This document shows, one piece after another, positions 1 to 8,600 of a stretch of 64,000 bases of DNA; within the stretch, counting starts at the first letter, position 1; each line of letters starts with the position of its first letter. Source of the DNA: Methylocystis sp. KS32 (GTDB lineage Bacteria; Pseudomonadota; Alphaproteobacteria; Rhizobiales; Beijerinckiaceae); contig PHSQ01000004.1 in NCBI GenBank assembly GCA_002862095.1, positions 300,398 through 364,397 of the forward strand, in the 5' to 3' direction. The notes beneath the pieces are model-generated. The model did no database searches. It was not told the origin of the DNA and saw only the letters and a program-made list of their open reading frames with translations. The position numbers and the translations under genes were made by a program.

Positions 1-1432
1 CGGCTGCGATATGGCGCCGGAATACAAGCCTCCCGCGATGGAAACGCCGGTTAAATACAAGGAGGCCGAAAAATGGACCGAGGCCAAGCCAAAGGATGAC
101 CAACCACGGGGCGCGTGGTGGGCGGTTTTCAACGACAAGGTGTTGAACGAACTCGAACCGCAAGTCGGCATCGCCAATCAGGACCTCGCCGCGGCGCTCG
201 CCGTGTTTGACGAGTCCCGCGCCTATGTCGCCAAGGCGCAGGCGGCCTTGTTGCCGTCGGTCAATCTCGACAACAGCTATACTTCGATTAAAAGCTCCGC
301 GCATCGTCCACACCGCAAGGCTGATACGCCGTTGAACGCCGCGGATCTGGCCCAATCCTTTCTGGACAACCGGCCCGTGAACGAGCCGGATCATTACGAC
401 AACAACATCCTGCAATTACAGGCGGGCTATGAAGTCGATCTTTGGGGGCGCGTTCGCGACAGCGTCGCCGCCGGGGAGGCGCGGGCTCAGGCGAGCGCGG
501 CGGACCTCGAAACGATACGCCTTAGTCTCCAGGCTGAACTCGCACGCACTTACATCGGGTTGCGCGGTCTCGACGCCGAGGCCAAGCTATTGGCCGACAC
601 CGTGGACGCCTATGGGAAGGCGCTTGCGCTGACGCAAGCTCTGGTGCAGGGCATGATCGGCGCGCCGGCCGACGAGGCGCGCGCGGCCGCGCAATTGGAG
701 ATGGCTCGCGCCGAACTCTATGACGTGATGGCGCGGCGCGCGCTTTTGGAACATGCGATCGCCACGCTGGTCGGCAAACCCGCGCCTTCGTTTTCTATCG
801 CTCCATTCGCGCATCTCGGCTCGCCGCCAAATGTTCCTCCCGGCGTGCCATCGACGCTGCTGGAGCGCCGTCCCGACATTGCGGAAGCGGAGCGTCTGGT
901 CGCCGCCTCAAATCAAACCATCGGCGTCGCTCGGGCCGCGTTCTTTCCGCGCCTGATCATCAATCTGTCTGGCGGAACTCAAGACACCGGGCTCAGCCTG
1001 TTTAATATGCGCAACAGCATCTGGGCGCTGGGTCCATCCGTAACGCTCCCGATTTTCGATGGCGGAGCGCGACTGGCGGATCTGTCGGCGGCGGAGGCGC
1101 AATACCTTGAAACAGTGGCGCGATATCGCGCCGCCGCTTTGCGGGCGTATCAGGAAGTCGAGGATAACCTGGCTTTGGAGCGCTGGCTCAGCAAGGAGAC
1201 CAAAAGTTTGATCTTGGCGCGCGCTTCGACGGAAAAGGTTCTTAGCATATCGCTTACGCTCTACCGCGACGGGGCCACGAACTTTCTGGACGTGGTTGTC
1301 GCTCAAACGGCCGCGCTCGAAGCAGCGAGAGCCGTGCTCGCCATCGAGACACGGCGGCTCGAGGCGAGCGTCGGATTGATCGTTGCGTTAGGTGGGGGAT
1401 GGTCGTCGCAAGAACTCGCCAAGGTCGATTAA
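1..1432 (+). CDS. RND efflux outer-membrane factor lipoprotein (NodT/OprM family), 5' end outside window
   Basis: This is the outer-membrane channel of a tripartite RND-type efflux pump. The frame is open to the window edge, and the codons before the first in-window ATG (position 11) read Gly-Cys-Asp. 'GCDMAPEYKPP' is therefore the lipobox cysteine and the start of the mature protein, and the real start codon lies upstream of base 1. The two halves of the family's duplicated coiled-coil and beta-barrel fold are recognisable: 'YEVDLWGRVRD' in the first, and 'LLERRPDIAEAERLVAASN' with 'LPIFDGGAR' in the second. The membrane-fusion and RND pump genes would be expected just upstream. Substrate cannot be read from the sequence. 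Confidence 0.93.
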   Translation, partial: GCDMAPEYKPPAMETPVKYKEAEKWTEAKPKDDQPRGAWWAVFNDKVLNELEPQVGIANQDLAAALAVFDESRAYVAKAQAALLPSVNLDNSYTSIKSSAHRPHRKADTPLNAADLAQSFLDNRPVNEPDHYDNNILQLQAGYEVDLWGRVRDSVAAGEARAQASAADLETIRLSLQAELARTYIGLRGLDAEAKLLADTVDAYGKALALTQALVQGMIGAPADEARAAAQLEMARAELYDVMARRALLEHAIATLVGKPAPSFSIAPFAHLGSPPNVPPGVPSTLLERRPDIAEAERLVAASNQTIGVARAAFFPRLIINLSGGTQDTGLSLFNMRNSIWALGPSVTLPIFDGGARLADLSAAEAQYLETVARYRAAALRAYQEVEDNLALERWLSKETKSLILARASTEKVLSISLTLYRDGATNFLDVVVAQTAALEAARAVLAIETRRLEASVGLIVALGGGWSSQELAKVD

Positions 1433-1472
1433 AGCCGACGAAATTCTGGTCTTCACACGTTCGGGTGCGAAT

Positions 1473-1916
1473 ATGCCTCAAAACCGGCTTACTGGATTTT
1501 CTTGCCAAACATGCGTGTTCTGGGATCAGTTCACCGATATCGAAGGCAGTTGCCGACGCAACGCGCCGCCGCCCGGCGGGGAGGTCGACGAGGTTGCTCG
1601 TTGGCCGCGAACCTTTCAAGAGTCGTTCTGCGGGGAGGGGATCAAACGGGAGGACGCCGACCTTAAGTCGGTACGATGTTCGGATTGCATCTTTTGGCGG
1701 CATCCGCGGGGCGGCCTCCAGCCCGTCGACTTTCTCGATCAATTGCCGGATTGGTGGGAGAAGGCGGGGCATTGCTATAGACTTGCCGCTGTTCCTAGCT
1801 CCATGTCGGGTTTCAAGGCGTGCTGGCGCGTAACCCACGCCAGCGACTCCTGCTTTGCCGGGGAGGCCCCAAGCGGCGCGACTAGAACGAAGACAGCGAA
1901 CCGCTCCGTAGACTAG
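1473..1916 (+). CDS. Cys-rich protein with two CxxC-[VI]-FW repeats, function unknown
   Basis: A 147-residue protein with no signal peptide or membrane segment. It contains two copies of one motif: C11-x2-C14-V-F-W followed by C27-R-R, W44 and C53-G; then C69-x2-C72-I-F-W followed by C101-Y-R, C117-W and C127. Four cysteines per copy suggest a metal site, Zn or Fe-S. The first copy resembles small stand-alone proteobacterial proteins of unknown function with a CxxCxFW...CRR...WP...CGE pattern; the second is more diverged. The ATG at 1473 was chosen because an in-frame upstream start at 1392 would lie inside the preceding gene. It overlaps the convergent CBS gene by 4 bp. No function is assigned. 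Confidence 0.7.
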   Translation: MPQNRLTGFSCQTCVFWDQFTDIEGSCRRNAPPPGGEVDEVARWPRTFQESFCGEGIKREDADLKSVRCSDCIFWRHPRGGLQPVDFLDQLPDWWEKAGHCYRLAAVPSSMSGFKACWRVTHASDSCFAGEAPSGATRTKTANRSVD

Positions 1917-2344
1917 GCGGTCGCTATATAGTGCCTGAGCGCCATGCGTTCCGCCTCGATCGCTTCGATCCGATATTTCACTATGTCCCCGATCGAAACG
2001 ACCCCGGCAAGACGTCCATTGCGCATGACCGGAAGATGTCGGCAGCGTTCATCGGTCATGGTGTCGCTGGCCTCGTCGATGCTGTCGTGTTCATGCACGA
2101 ACCTGCAATTGACCTGCATATGGCGACCGACTTCTTCCTGGAGAGCCGCGGCTCCGTGTCGCGCGACGGCCGTTATGATGTCGCGCTCGCCGATCAGGCC
2201 GAGGACTTCGCGGTCGGCGCCCAGCACGATAAGCGCCCCCACTCCCTTTTCAACGAGTTCCGCCGCGGCCTCTTGCAGCGTTTGATTTGGCGTCGCGGTA
2301 TAGACATCGACGCCTTTCATCGCGAGAATGCGACCAATGCTCAT
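1913..2344 (-). CDS. CBS-domain pair protein
   Basis: A 143-residue cytoplasmic protein made of two CBS motifs (about residues 7-60 and 72-130). The hallmarks are 'GALIVLGADREVLGLIGERDII' spanning the end of the first and 'HLPVMRNGRLAGVVSIGDIV' at the end of the second, which is the usual strand-helix ending. Stand-alone CBS pairs (Bateman modules) bind adenosine nucleotides and act as energy or redox sensors on partner proteins. No fused effector domain is present, so the partner is unknown. It is convergent with the Cys-rich gene and has its own upstream region of about 200 bp before the acyltransferase gene. Confidence 0.85.
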   Translation of the reverse strand: MSIGRILAMKGVDVYTATPNQTLQEAAAELVEKGVGALIVLGADREVLGLIGERDIITAVARHGAAALQEEVGRHMQVNCRFVHEHDSIDEASDTMTDERCRHLPVMRNGRLAGVVSIGDIVKYRIEAIEAERMALRHYIATA

Positions 2345-2547
2345 CTTGCGTCCTCCGCTCCCTGGCGATTGTTTTCATTGGCCGGCGTCCTGCTTGCGTC
2401 AGCCTATATCCCCGCCGCCGGAAGCTCCGCCGCCGGGATGAAATAGTAATATTCCGAGTTGCGGATTGGTTCCCCGCCTAGGCGAGTTTTATTGAATTTG
2501 GCGCGGCCGGCGGCATTAAGCGGCGCCAATGCCCGACGAAGTGGCCT

Positions 2548-3825
2548 TTACGAATTCTCGCGCCCGAGTTCGGGCTCGCTCGCTGCGACCGAACAGAGAG
2601 CGGGACTCGCGGGCGAAGCGCTGGTCGCCGGGGTTGCACTGGGAGCAGCGATCGGGCGCCCCGAGGCCAAGGCGGTTCGCAAAAACGCCCGGAGCTTAGG
2701 TGTTCGCGCTTCAGTCAGGCGAGAAAATGCGTAAGCGAAGACGATCGCGATGAAGATCACCGAGAAGGCAAGGGTCCAGTGCAAAAGCGTCGGGAGATGC
2801 TTGTACCATTCGCGACCGAGTAGGCTGCCGGCGCCGGCCCAAACAAAAAACACTAGCGGCGCGTGAGTGGCGTAAAGAGAATAGGAAAAATCGGACAAGC
2901 GCCTGTGCAAGGGTCCAAGATTTGAAAATAGTCCATTTCCATCGCCAAGGCGCAGGCCGATCAACAAATTCGCGAAAGTCGCCGTCGTCGCGATGTCAGC
3001 GAGCGTCGCGATAAAAGGATAGGCCGTCAGCACGGGGCCGCGAACAGCCAGGCGCACCGCGGCGATCGTGGCGAGGAAGAGACCAAGAGAGACGAGCGGT
3101 GATTTTATCGCCGGACGCGGGGCAAGACGCACGAGAGCGCCCGCGATCCAGGCGCAATATCCAAGGAGGAAGAAGCTTTTTGGAATCGCCATGAAAACCG
3201 TGGCCGCGACGCCGGCGGCGAAAGCGGCGAAGCGGAAGCTTTTCGAATAGGCGCTCGCGAAGGGAAGCAGTAGCAAAGGGAAGGTGACATAGTACCACAT
3301 TTCGCAGGCCAAGGACCAAAGCGGGCCGTTGGAGCCCGCCTGGGTCGTCCATATGCTTTGTTGCTGCAACAGCGCCCAAAACATATTGAGAGGATCGAAC
3401 ACGCCTTCGAAAAAGGATGCGTCGTAAATTCCGGAATTGGGGAAAATTTGTCGTCCGACCGAGTCGACGATGAATCCGACCGCCAGCGCGGGGACCATAA
3501 CGATGTAAATGCGGCTGAAGCGATTGATGTAATAGCCGAGCAAAAAAGGCTCGGCTCTGCGCCGACGCCGCAAAAGGTCGCCGCCGACAAGAAAACCAGA
3601 GATGACAAAAAACACCAATACGGCCTGATGCGAAAAGGCGGTGAGGAACCACCAGGCGTAGACGCCGGGGCCGTGAGGCGCGACCATGATGTCGCTGATC
3701 TGGACCAGAACGGTAGCATGGCCGAGAAGCACCGCCAGGGCAGCGATCCAGCGGGCGAGGTCAAGGAAATTCGACAGAGCTTTATTCACAGCGATGCGCT
3801 CGACTCCAAGCCGCGAAAGAGACAC
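2548..3825 (-). CDS. acyltransferase family 3 membrane protein (OafA/YrhL type)
   Basis: A 425-residue polytopic membrane protein with about ten hydrophobic segments. It opens with the family signature 'LDLARWIAALAVLLGHA', whose Arg and His are conserved, followed by 'VLVFFVISGFLVGGDLLRR' and an 'INRFSRIYIVMVPALA' segment. Family 3 acyltransferases move acetyl or other acyl groups across the inner membrane onto surface polysaccharide, lipid or peptidoglycan. The acceptor cannot be deduced. A GTG at 3789 directly before the first helix is an alternative start. The C-terminal 30 residues are Ala/Ser/Pro-rich and uninformative. Confidence 0.88.
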   Translation of the reverse strand: MSLSRLGVERIAVNKALSNFLDLARWIAALAVLLGHATVLVQISDIMVAPHGPGVYAWWFLTAFSHQAVLVFFVISGFLVGGDLLRRRRRAEPFLLGYYINRFSRIYIVMVPALAVGFIVDSVGRQIFPNSGIYDASFFEGVFDPLNMFWALLQQQSIWTTQAGSNGPLWSLACEMWYYVTFPLLLLPFASAYSKSFRFAAFAAGVAATVFMAIPKSFFLLGYCAWIAGALVRLAPRPAIKSPLVSLGLFLATIAAVRLAVRGPVLTAYPFIATLADIATTATFANLLIGLRLGDGNGLFSNLGPLHRRLSDFSYSLYATHAPLVFFVWAGAGSLLGREWYKHLPTLLHWTLAFSVIFIAIVFAYAFSRLTEARTPKLRAFLRTALASGRPIAAPSATPATSASPASPALCSVAASEPELGRENS

Positions 3826-3952
3826 GTTATTCGCGAAAATCGACTTTATTGCGTGCTTAAAGCGATTCGCGGGCGAAGATATAGGATGGTCGAAGCGTCG
3901 CGGCGGTTTTTATTTAAATAATCGCATATTTTGAGTCGAGGGCTTTTCGCGC

Positions 3953-4069
3953 TAGAGCAAAATCCGAAAAAGTTGATAGACTTTTCCGATTAGATTTTGC
4001 TCCCGCTTTTTGAATTTGGAGCAATTTCTTATCGACCGGACGATTCCGTCCGGTCGGAAAACCCTCTAA
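3953..4069 (+). repeat. R1 dispersed three-hairpin element, copy a
   Basis: About 117 bp beginning TAGAGCAAAATCC and ending CCCTCTAA. It folds as an outer GAGCAAAATC/GATTTTGCTC pair enclosing an A5/T5 hairpin, then a GCTCC...GGAGC hairpin, then CCGGACG-ATTC-CGTCCGG. This copy has the third stem as CCGGAC/GTCCGG where others have CCAGAC/GTCTGG, so both sides of the stem changed together. It sits in the divergent gap between the acyltransferase and SH3 genes. The rest of the gap (3826-4238) shows nothing else I can name. Confidence 0.85.
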
Positions 4070-4238
4070 CGCGGTCCTCCTTCGGGTGGGATCGAAGCGA
4101 CAGGAAATCGCGCCATAGCGTGATGTTGGAGAGAATTCCGACCGCAAGGGTGTATCAACTTTTATGTTAATTCGCTTTAAGGCGCGTGTTTGGGGGGCTG
4201 TTGCGCAGCGGCCGAACTCGTGGCTTCAAAAGAAGCTG

Positions 4239-4649
4239 ATGATGAAACGCAAACGCCTTGGCGGTTTTTTCGCGAGTTGCGCGACGGCGGCGATCTGCTG
4301 CGCATCGATCAGCCCTTCGCGCGCCGAAACATTGGAGCATGAAAGCAATCTACGCGCGCGCCCGAGCGCCGCGGCGCGCATGGTCGGCAAGCTCGACGCA
4401 GGGACGGAGGTCGCCGTCGAGCGTTCGGAACATGGTTGGAGCCTTGTGTCCGCGCCCAATATGCGGGGTTATCTTCCCAGCCGGGTCGTGCGGACAGCCA
4501 CGCCGCAAATCGAGACCGCGCGGAACCCCAATTGCGATCTTGGCTACCCATATTCTGGCAGCAGCGCCTATTTTGGCGGCTTGACCGAACTTCGGACTTC
4601 CGGTCCGCTCGGCGCTCTCTTCGGCTATCATATCAGCAGGCCGTGCTGA
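4239..4649 (+). CDS. secreted SH3b-domain protein
   Basis: A 136-residue exported protein. The start is ATG 4239 (or the adjacent ATG 4242) because 'MMKRKRLGGFFASCATAAICCAS' with 'SRAET' is a clean signal peptide ending near residue 28. The mature N-terminus is a bacterial SH3 (SH3_3) domain: 'SNLRARPSAAARMVGKLDAGTEV' and 'GWSLVSAPNMRGYLPSRVV'. Such domains usually bind peptidoglycan or a wall ligand. The roughly 40-residue C-terminal tail is Gly/Tyr/Ser-rich with two cysteines and matches nothing I recognise. Monocistronic. Confidence 0.8.
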   Translation: MMKRKRLGGFFASCATAAICCASISPSRAETLEHESNLRARPSAAARMVGKLDAGTEVAVERSEHGWSLVSAPNMRGYLPSRVVRTATPQIETARNPNCDLGYPYSGSSAYFGGLTELRTSGPLGALFGYHISRPC

Positions 4650-4860
4650 GGTTTTCCGAGCCGATTCCACGCGGCGCGAGGCCCTCGCGGCATTTCGAAT
4701 CGCCTGCGTCAAATTCGCGCGATTCCTGCCCATTCATTGCCAAAAATCATCACGGAAGCAGTTTGACCTTGGTTAAACCCGCGCCAGATCGCGCGAAAGA
4801 CGGCCCCCGATAACCGCCGGTGTGACCTTTTCGCGCAGCAGGGTTGTACAGGATATTTTA

Positions 4861-4874
4861 TTGACTTTAATCAA
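4861..4874 (+). promoter_or_regulatory. FNR/FixK-type operator upstream of ccoN
   Basis: The site reads TTGAC-TTTA-ATCAA, a one-mismatch match to the anaerobox TTGAT-N4-ATCAA. It is centred about 137 bp before the ccoN start codon in the 355-bp gap 4650-5004. In alphaproteobacteria fixNOQP operons are activated by FixK or FNR from such sites under low oxygen. The regulator gene is not in this window. Confidence 0.8.
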
Positions 4875-5004
4875 AAAAATATCCGGCTGTGCGGCGTAGC
4901 ATAATCGCGCGGTTTATCGACGTAGCGCGGGAGATTCGCGCGCTTTTCCCTTGTGATCCGGCGCTCTCGCGCGTGCACGCAAAATTTCGTGAGGACAAAA
5001 CACC

Positions 5005-6660
5005 ATGGAGCGGCTGCCTTTAATTCCGAAACGGCGGACCTTCGGCGAGATATCGCTAACCGCGATATTTGTGGCGCTGGCCATCGCCACCGCTTTCATC
5101 GCCACGCGGGCCTATACGCCCGCTTACGCCTTCCACATGGCGCTGTTTTCCCTTGGCTCGGTGGTTGCGGTCGCCGCGATAAACATGCGCTATCAGGCGC
5201 GGCCGGTGGACCCGCCGCCGCTCTTCATCGACGGAAGGCCAAACTACAACTACGGCCCGGTCAAATTCGCCTCGCTTGCCTCCCTGTTATGGGGCACGGC
5301 GGGATTTCTGGTGGGACTTTACCTCGCGCTCGAGCTTGCTTTCCCAGCGCTCAATTTCGATCTGCCCTGGATAAACTTCGGCCGCTTGCGGCCGCTGCAT
5401 ACTTCGGCGGTGATCTTCGCCTTCGGCGGCAACGCTCTGATCGCGACGTCATTCTATGTCATGCAGCGCACCAGCCGCGCGCGTATCGCCGGCGAACTCG
5501 CCCCCTGGTTCGTGGTTCTGGGCTATAACTTCTTCATCCTGATCGCCGGCACCGGCTATCTGCTTGGCGTGACCCGCAGTCACGAATACGCCGAGCCGGA
5601 ATGGTACGCGATTCTCTGGCTTGTCGTCGTGTGGGTGACCTATCTGCTGGTCTATCTGTTCACGCTGGCGCGACGCACCGAGCCGCACATCTATGTGGCG
5701 AACTGGTTCTACCTGGCCTTCATCGTCACTATCGCCATACTCGTGCTCGGCAACAACACGGAAATTCCGATTTCGATTTTCTCGCCGAAGTCGGTGGTGG
5801 TGTGGTCTGGCGTGCAAGATGCAATGATTCAATGGTGGTATGGACATAACGCGGTGGGTTTCTTCCTGACCGCGGGCTTCCTCGGCATCGTCTATTATTT
5901 CATCCCCAAGCGCGCCGAGCGGCCGATCTACTCCTATCGTCTATCCATTGTGCATTTTTGGGCGCTGATCTTCCTCTATATCTGGGCTGGCCCGCACCAT
6001 CTGCATTACACGGCGTTGCCGGACTGGGCGCAGACGCTCGGCATGGTCTTCTCGGTTGTGTTGTGGATGCCCTCCTGGGGCGGCATGATCAATGGCCTCA
6101 TGACCCTCTCGGGCGCCTGGGACAAGCTGCGCACTGACCCGGTGCTGCGGATGTTGGTGGTCTCGGTCGCTTTTTACGGGATGTCGACTTTCGAAGGCCC
6201 GTTGATGTCGGTGAAGGCGGTCAATTCTCTCAGCCATTATACCGACTGGGGAATCGGCCACGTCCATTCCGGCAGTCTCGGCTGGGTCGCTTTTGTTTCC
6301 TTCGGCGCGCTTTATTGCGTCATTCCCTGGATCTGGAATCGCAAGCTTTACTCGCTGAAGCTCGTCAATTGGCACTTCTGGATCTCGACCATCGGAATCG
6401 TGTTTTATATCTCGGCGATGTGGGTCGCCGGCATCATGCAAGGCCTGATGTGGAGAGCCTATACGCCGCAAGGTTTCCTCGAATATTCCTTCGTTGAAAC
6501 CACGGAAGCGCTGCATCCCGAATATCTGATCCGCGCGGCGGGCGGCGCTCTCTTCGTGGTCGGAATGCTCATCATGCTGGTGAATATCTACAAGACCATC
6601 ACGACGCCTCGGACCGAACAGGTTCTCGAAGCGATACCGGCGCCTGCCGCCGCTGAGTGA
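5005..6660 (+). CDS. ccoN: cbb3-type cytochrome c oxidase subunit I
   Basis: Catalytic heme-copper subunit of the high-affinity cbb3 oxidase, reducing O2 to water at the inner membrane. It is 551 residues with 12 or more membrane segments. Visible ligands are His132 in '[12 protein letters not shown]' (low-spin heme), the CuB histidines H281 in 'WYGHNAV' and H331/H332 in 'GPHHLHYT', and the heme histidines H419/H421 in '[10 protein letters not shown]'. It is the first gene of a same-strand cluster running to 14138, behind the FNR/FixK-type box, so expression at low oxygen is inferred. Full length. Confidence 0.98.
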   Translation: MERLPLIPKRRTFGEISLTAIFVALAIATAFIATRAYTPAYAFHMALFSLGSVVAVAAINMRYQARPVDPPPLFIDGRPNYNYGPVKFASLASLLWGTAGFLVGLYLALELAFPALNFDLPWINFGRLRPLHTSAVIFAFGGNALIATSFYVMQRTSRARIAGELAPWFVVLGYNFFILIAGTGYLLGVTRSHEYAEPEWYAILWLVVVWVTYLLVYLFTLARRTEPHIYVANWFYLAFIVTIAILVLGNNTEIPISIFSPKSVVVWSGVQDAMIQWWYGHNAVGFFLTAGFLGIVYYFIPKRAERPIYSYRLSIVHFWALIFLYIWAGPHHLHYTALPDWAQTLGMVFSVVLWMPSWGGMINGLMTLSGAWDKLRTDPVLRMLVVSVAFYGMSTFEGPLMSVKAVNSLSHYTDWGIGHVHSGSLGWVAFVSFGALYCVIPWIWNRKLYSLKLVNWHFWISTIGIVFYISAMWVAGIMQGLMWRAYTPQGFLEYSFVETTEALHPEYLIRAAGGALFVVGMLIMLVNIYKTITTPRTEQVLEAIPAPAAAE

Positions 6661-6671
6661 GGACGAGAACC

Positions 6672-7424
6672 ATGTCTAACGCGACCCATCACGCTCCCCC
6701 ATCGGGACTGCAAAAATTGATCGAGACCAATTCGATGATGCTGGTGCTCGGCATCCTGCTTATGGTTTCAGTAGGCGGCCTGGTCGAAATCGTCCCCTTG
6801 TTCTACCTCAAGAACACGATCGAGAAAGTCGATGGCGTGCGGCCCTATACGCCGCTCGAACTTGCCGGCTTCAACATCTATGTTCGTGAAGGGTGCTATA
6901 CCTGTCACTCGCAGATGATCCGTCCCTTGAGGGACGAAGTGGAGCGCTACGGCCACTACTCCCTGGCGGCGGAGAGCATGTACGACCATCCATTCCAATG
7001 GGGCTCGAAGCGAAACGGGCCGGATTTGGCGCGTGTCGGCGGCAAATATTCCAACGACTGGCAGCGCGACCATCTGCGCGATCCGCGTTCGGTGGTGCCG
7101 TCGTCGATCATGCCGGGCTACCCGTTCCTGTCCAAGACGCTGCTGAATGGAGAACATCTCGCCGAGCAAATGCGGGTGCTGCGTATCGTGGGCGTGCCCT
7201 ATTCCGACGATCAGATCGACAACGCCGTCGCCGATCTCGCGGCGCAGGCCTCGTCGGACGACGCGGGTGGCCCCGATGTGCAAAAGCGCTATCCCAACGC
7301 GGTTCTCGGAGACGTCGCGGGCAAGACTTCCGTCACCGAGGAAGACGCTCTGATCGCATATTTGCAGCATCTCGGCGTGTCCGTGGATTTCAAACTCTAC
7401 GACGACAAGGCGAACATCAGGTGA
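6672..7424 (+). CDS. ccoO: cbb3 oxidase monoheme cytochrome c subunit
   Basis: Membrane-anchored monoheme cytochrome c passing electrons to CcoN. It is 250 residues: an N-terminal membrane anchor (about 24-46, '[20 protein letters not shown]'), a heme site C75-YT-C78-H79, and the axial Met147 in 'SIMPGYPF'. ATG 6672 was preferred to a GTG at 6657 that overlaps the ccoN stop, because 'ggacgag' stands in ribosome-binding position before 6672. It lies 11 bp after ccoN. Confidence 0.97.
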   Translation: MSNATHHAPPSGLQKLIETNSMMLVLGILLMVSVGGLVEIVPLFYLKNTIEKVDGVRPYTPLELAGFNIYVREGCYTCHSQMIRPLRDEVERYGHYSLAAESMYDHPFQWGSKRNGPDLARVGGKYSNDWQRDHLRDPRSVVPSSIMPGYPFLSKTLLNGEHLAEQMRVLRIVGVPYSDDQIDNAVADLAAQASSDDAGGPDVQKRYPNAVLGDVAGKTSVTEEDALIAYLQHLGVSVDFKLYDDKANIR

Positions 7425-7472
7425 GAGAGGCTTTGCGCCATTCCCAAAGCCTGATCGTTTAAGGAAAAAGCC

Positions 7473-7640
7473 ATGACCACCGGAGACGTGTCCGCCTACG
7501 AAGCCTGGCGCGAGTTCGCCGCTACCTGGGGCTCCGCCTATTTCGGGCTGATCTTTATCGCCGCGCTCGCTTATGTCTTGCGGCCCTCGCGCCGCAAGCA
7601 TTTCGACGACGCCGCCCAAATTCCCCTGCGGGAGGACTGA
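7473..7640 (+). CDS. ccoQ: cbb3 oxidase small subunit CcoQ
   Basis: A 55-residue single-span protein between ccoO and ccoP: 'MTTGDVSAYEAWREFA', a membrane helix around residues 21-37 ('AYFGLIFIAALAYVLRP'), then a basic and acidic tail. Size, position and the helix followed by 'RPSRRKHFDDAA' fit CcoQ/FixQ, which stabilises the oxidase complex. 'aaggaaaaag' precedes the ATG. It ends 2 bp before ccoP. Confidence 0.92.
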   Translation: MTTGDVSAYEAWREFAATWGSAYFGLIFIAALAYVLRPSRRKHFDDAAQIPLRED

Positions 7641-7642
7641 GA

Positions 7643-8530
7643 ATGTCGATCGATCAGCAAGTGAACAAAGTTCGTATCGACCCGCTCAGCGGCGTGCCCA
7701 CGACAGGGCATGAGTGGGATGGAATCGAAGAGCTCAATACGCCGCTGCCGCGCTGGTGGGTGTGGACTTTCGCGGCGACGGTGGTTTGGAGCATCGCCTA
7801 TTGCATCGTCTATCCCGCTTGGCCGCTGTTGCATGGCGCGACGGAAGGCCTCCTTGGCTGGCATTCGCGAACCGCCGTGGTTCAGGACATCGCGGCGTTG
7901 CAGGAAACACGGGCGCCTATCCTCGAGAAAATCAAGAACGCGCCGATTGATACGATCGAAAAAAATCCCGAGCTTCTCCTGGCGGCGCGCACAGTCGGTC
8001 GCGTCGCCTTCTTGAACAATTGCGCCGCTTGCCATGGCGCCGGCGCCCAAGGGGCGAAAGGCTATCCGAATTTGAACGACGATGATTGGCTCTGGGGCGG
8101 CAAGCTCTCCGACATCCGGACCACGATCGAACATGGCGTTCGCTGGGACGCCGACAAGGATACCCGAAGCGGGACAATGCCGGCGTTCGGGCGCGACGGT
8201 TTGCTGACGCCGCAACAGGTGTCGGAGGTCGCGGACTGGGTTCGCACCATGGCCGATCTTCCCGACGCTTTGGCGCCGGAACCCGCTGGCGAAAAGCTCT
8301 ACAACGACAACTGCGCCGTTTGTCACGGCGCTGATGGCAAGGGCAATCAATCCGTCGGGGCGCCGAACCTCTTTGACGCGATCTGGCTCTATGGCTCGGA
8401 CAAGGGCGCCATCGTCAATCGCATCATGCAGGGCGGCGGCGGCGTAATGCCGGCGTGGAAGGGCCGTCTCGACGACACCACGATCAAGGCCCTGACCGTT
8501 TACGCGCATTCGCTCGGCGGAGGCCAATAA
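7643..8530 (+). CDS. ccoP: cbb3 oxidase diheme cytochrome c subunit
   Basis: Diheme cytochrome c subunit that accepts electrons from soluble cytochrome c. It is 295 residues: the conserved N-terminus 'TTGHEWDGIEELNTPLPRWW', an anchor helix (about 34-55), and two heme sites C127-AA-C130-H131 and C224-AV-C227-H228. Methionine-containing segments ('SGTMPAFG', 'GGVMPAWKG') supply the axial ligands. It is immediately downstream of ccoQ and completes the four-subunit enzyme. Confidence 0.97.
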   Translation: MSIDQQVNKVRIDPLSGVPTTGHEWDGIEELNTPLPRWWVWTFAATVVWSIAYCIVYPAWPLLHGATEGLLGWHSRTAVVQDIAALQETRAPILEKIKNAPIDTIEKNPELLLAARTVGRVAFLNNCAACHGAGAQGAKGYPNLNDDDWLWGGKLSDIRTTIEHGVRWDADKDTRSGTMPAFGRDGLLTPQQVSEVADWVRTMADLPDALAPEPAGEKLYNDNCAVCHGADGKGNQSVGAPNLFDAIWLYGSDKGAIVNRIMQGGGGVMPAWKGRLDDTTIKALTVYAHSLGGGQ

Positions 8531-8600
8531 AGCGCCGCGCCGGCCTCGTCGCCGAGGCCTGCGCCCGTCGTTCAACTCGAACCAGTCAAGGGGCGTTCAA

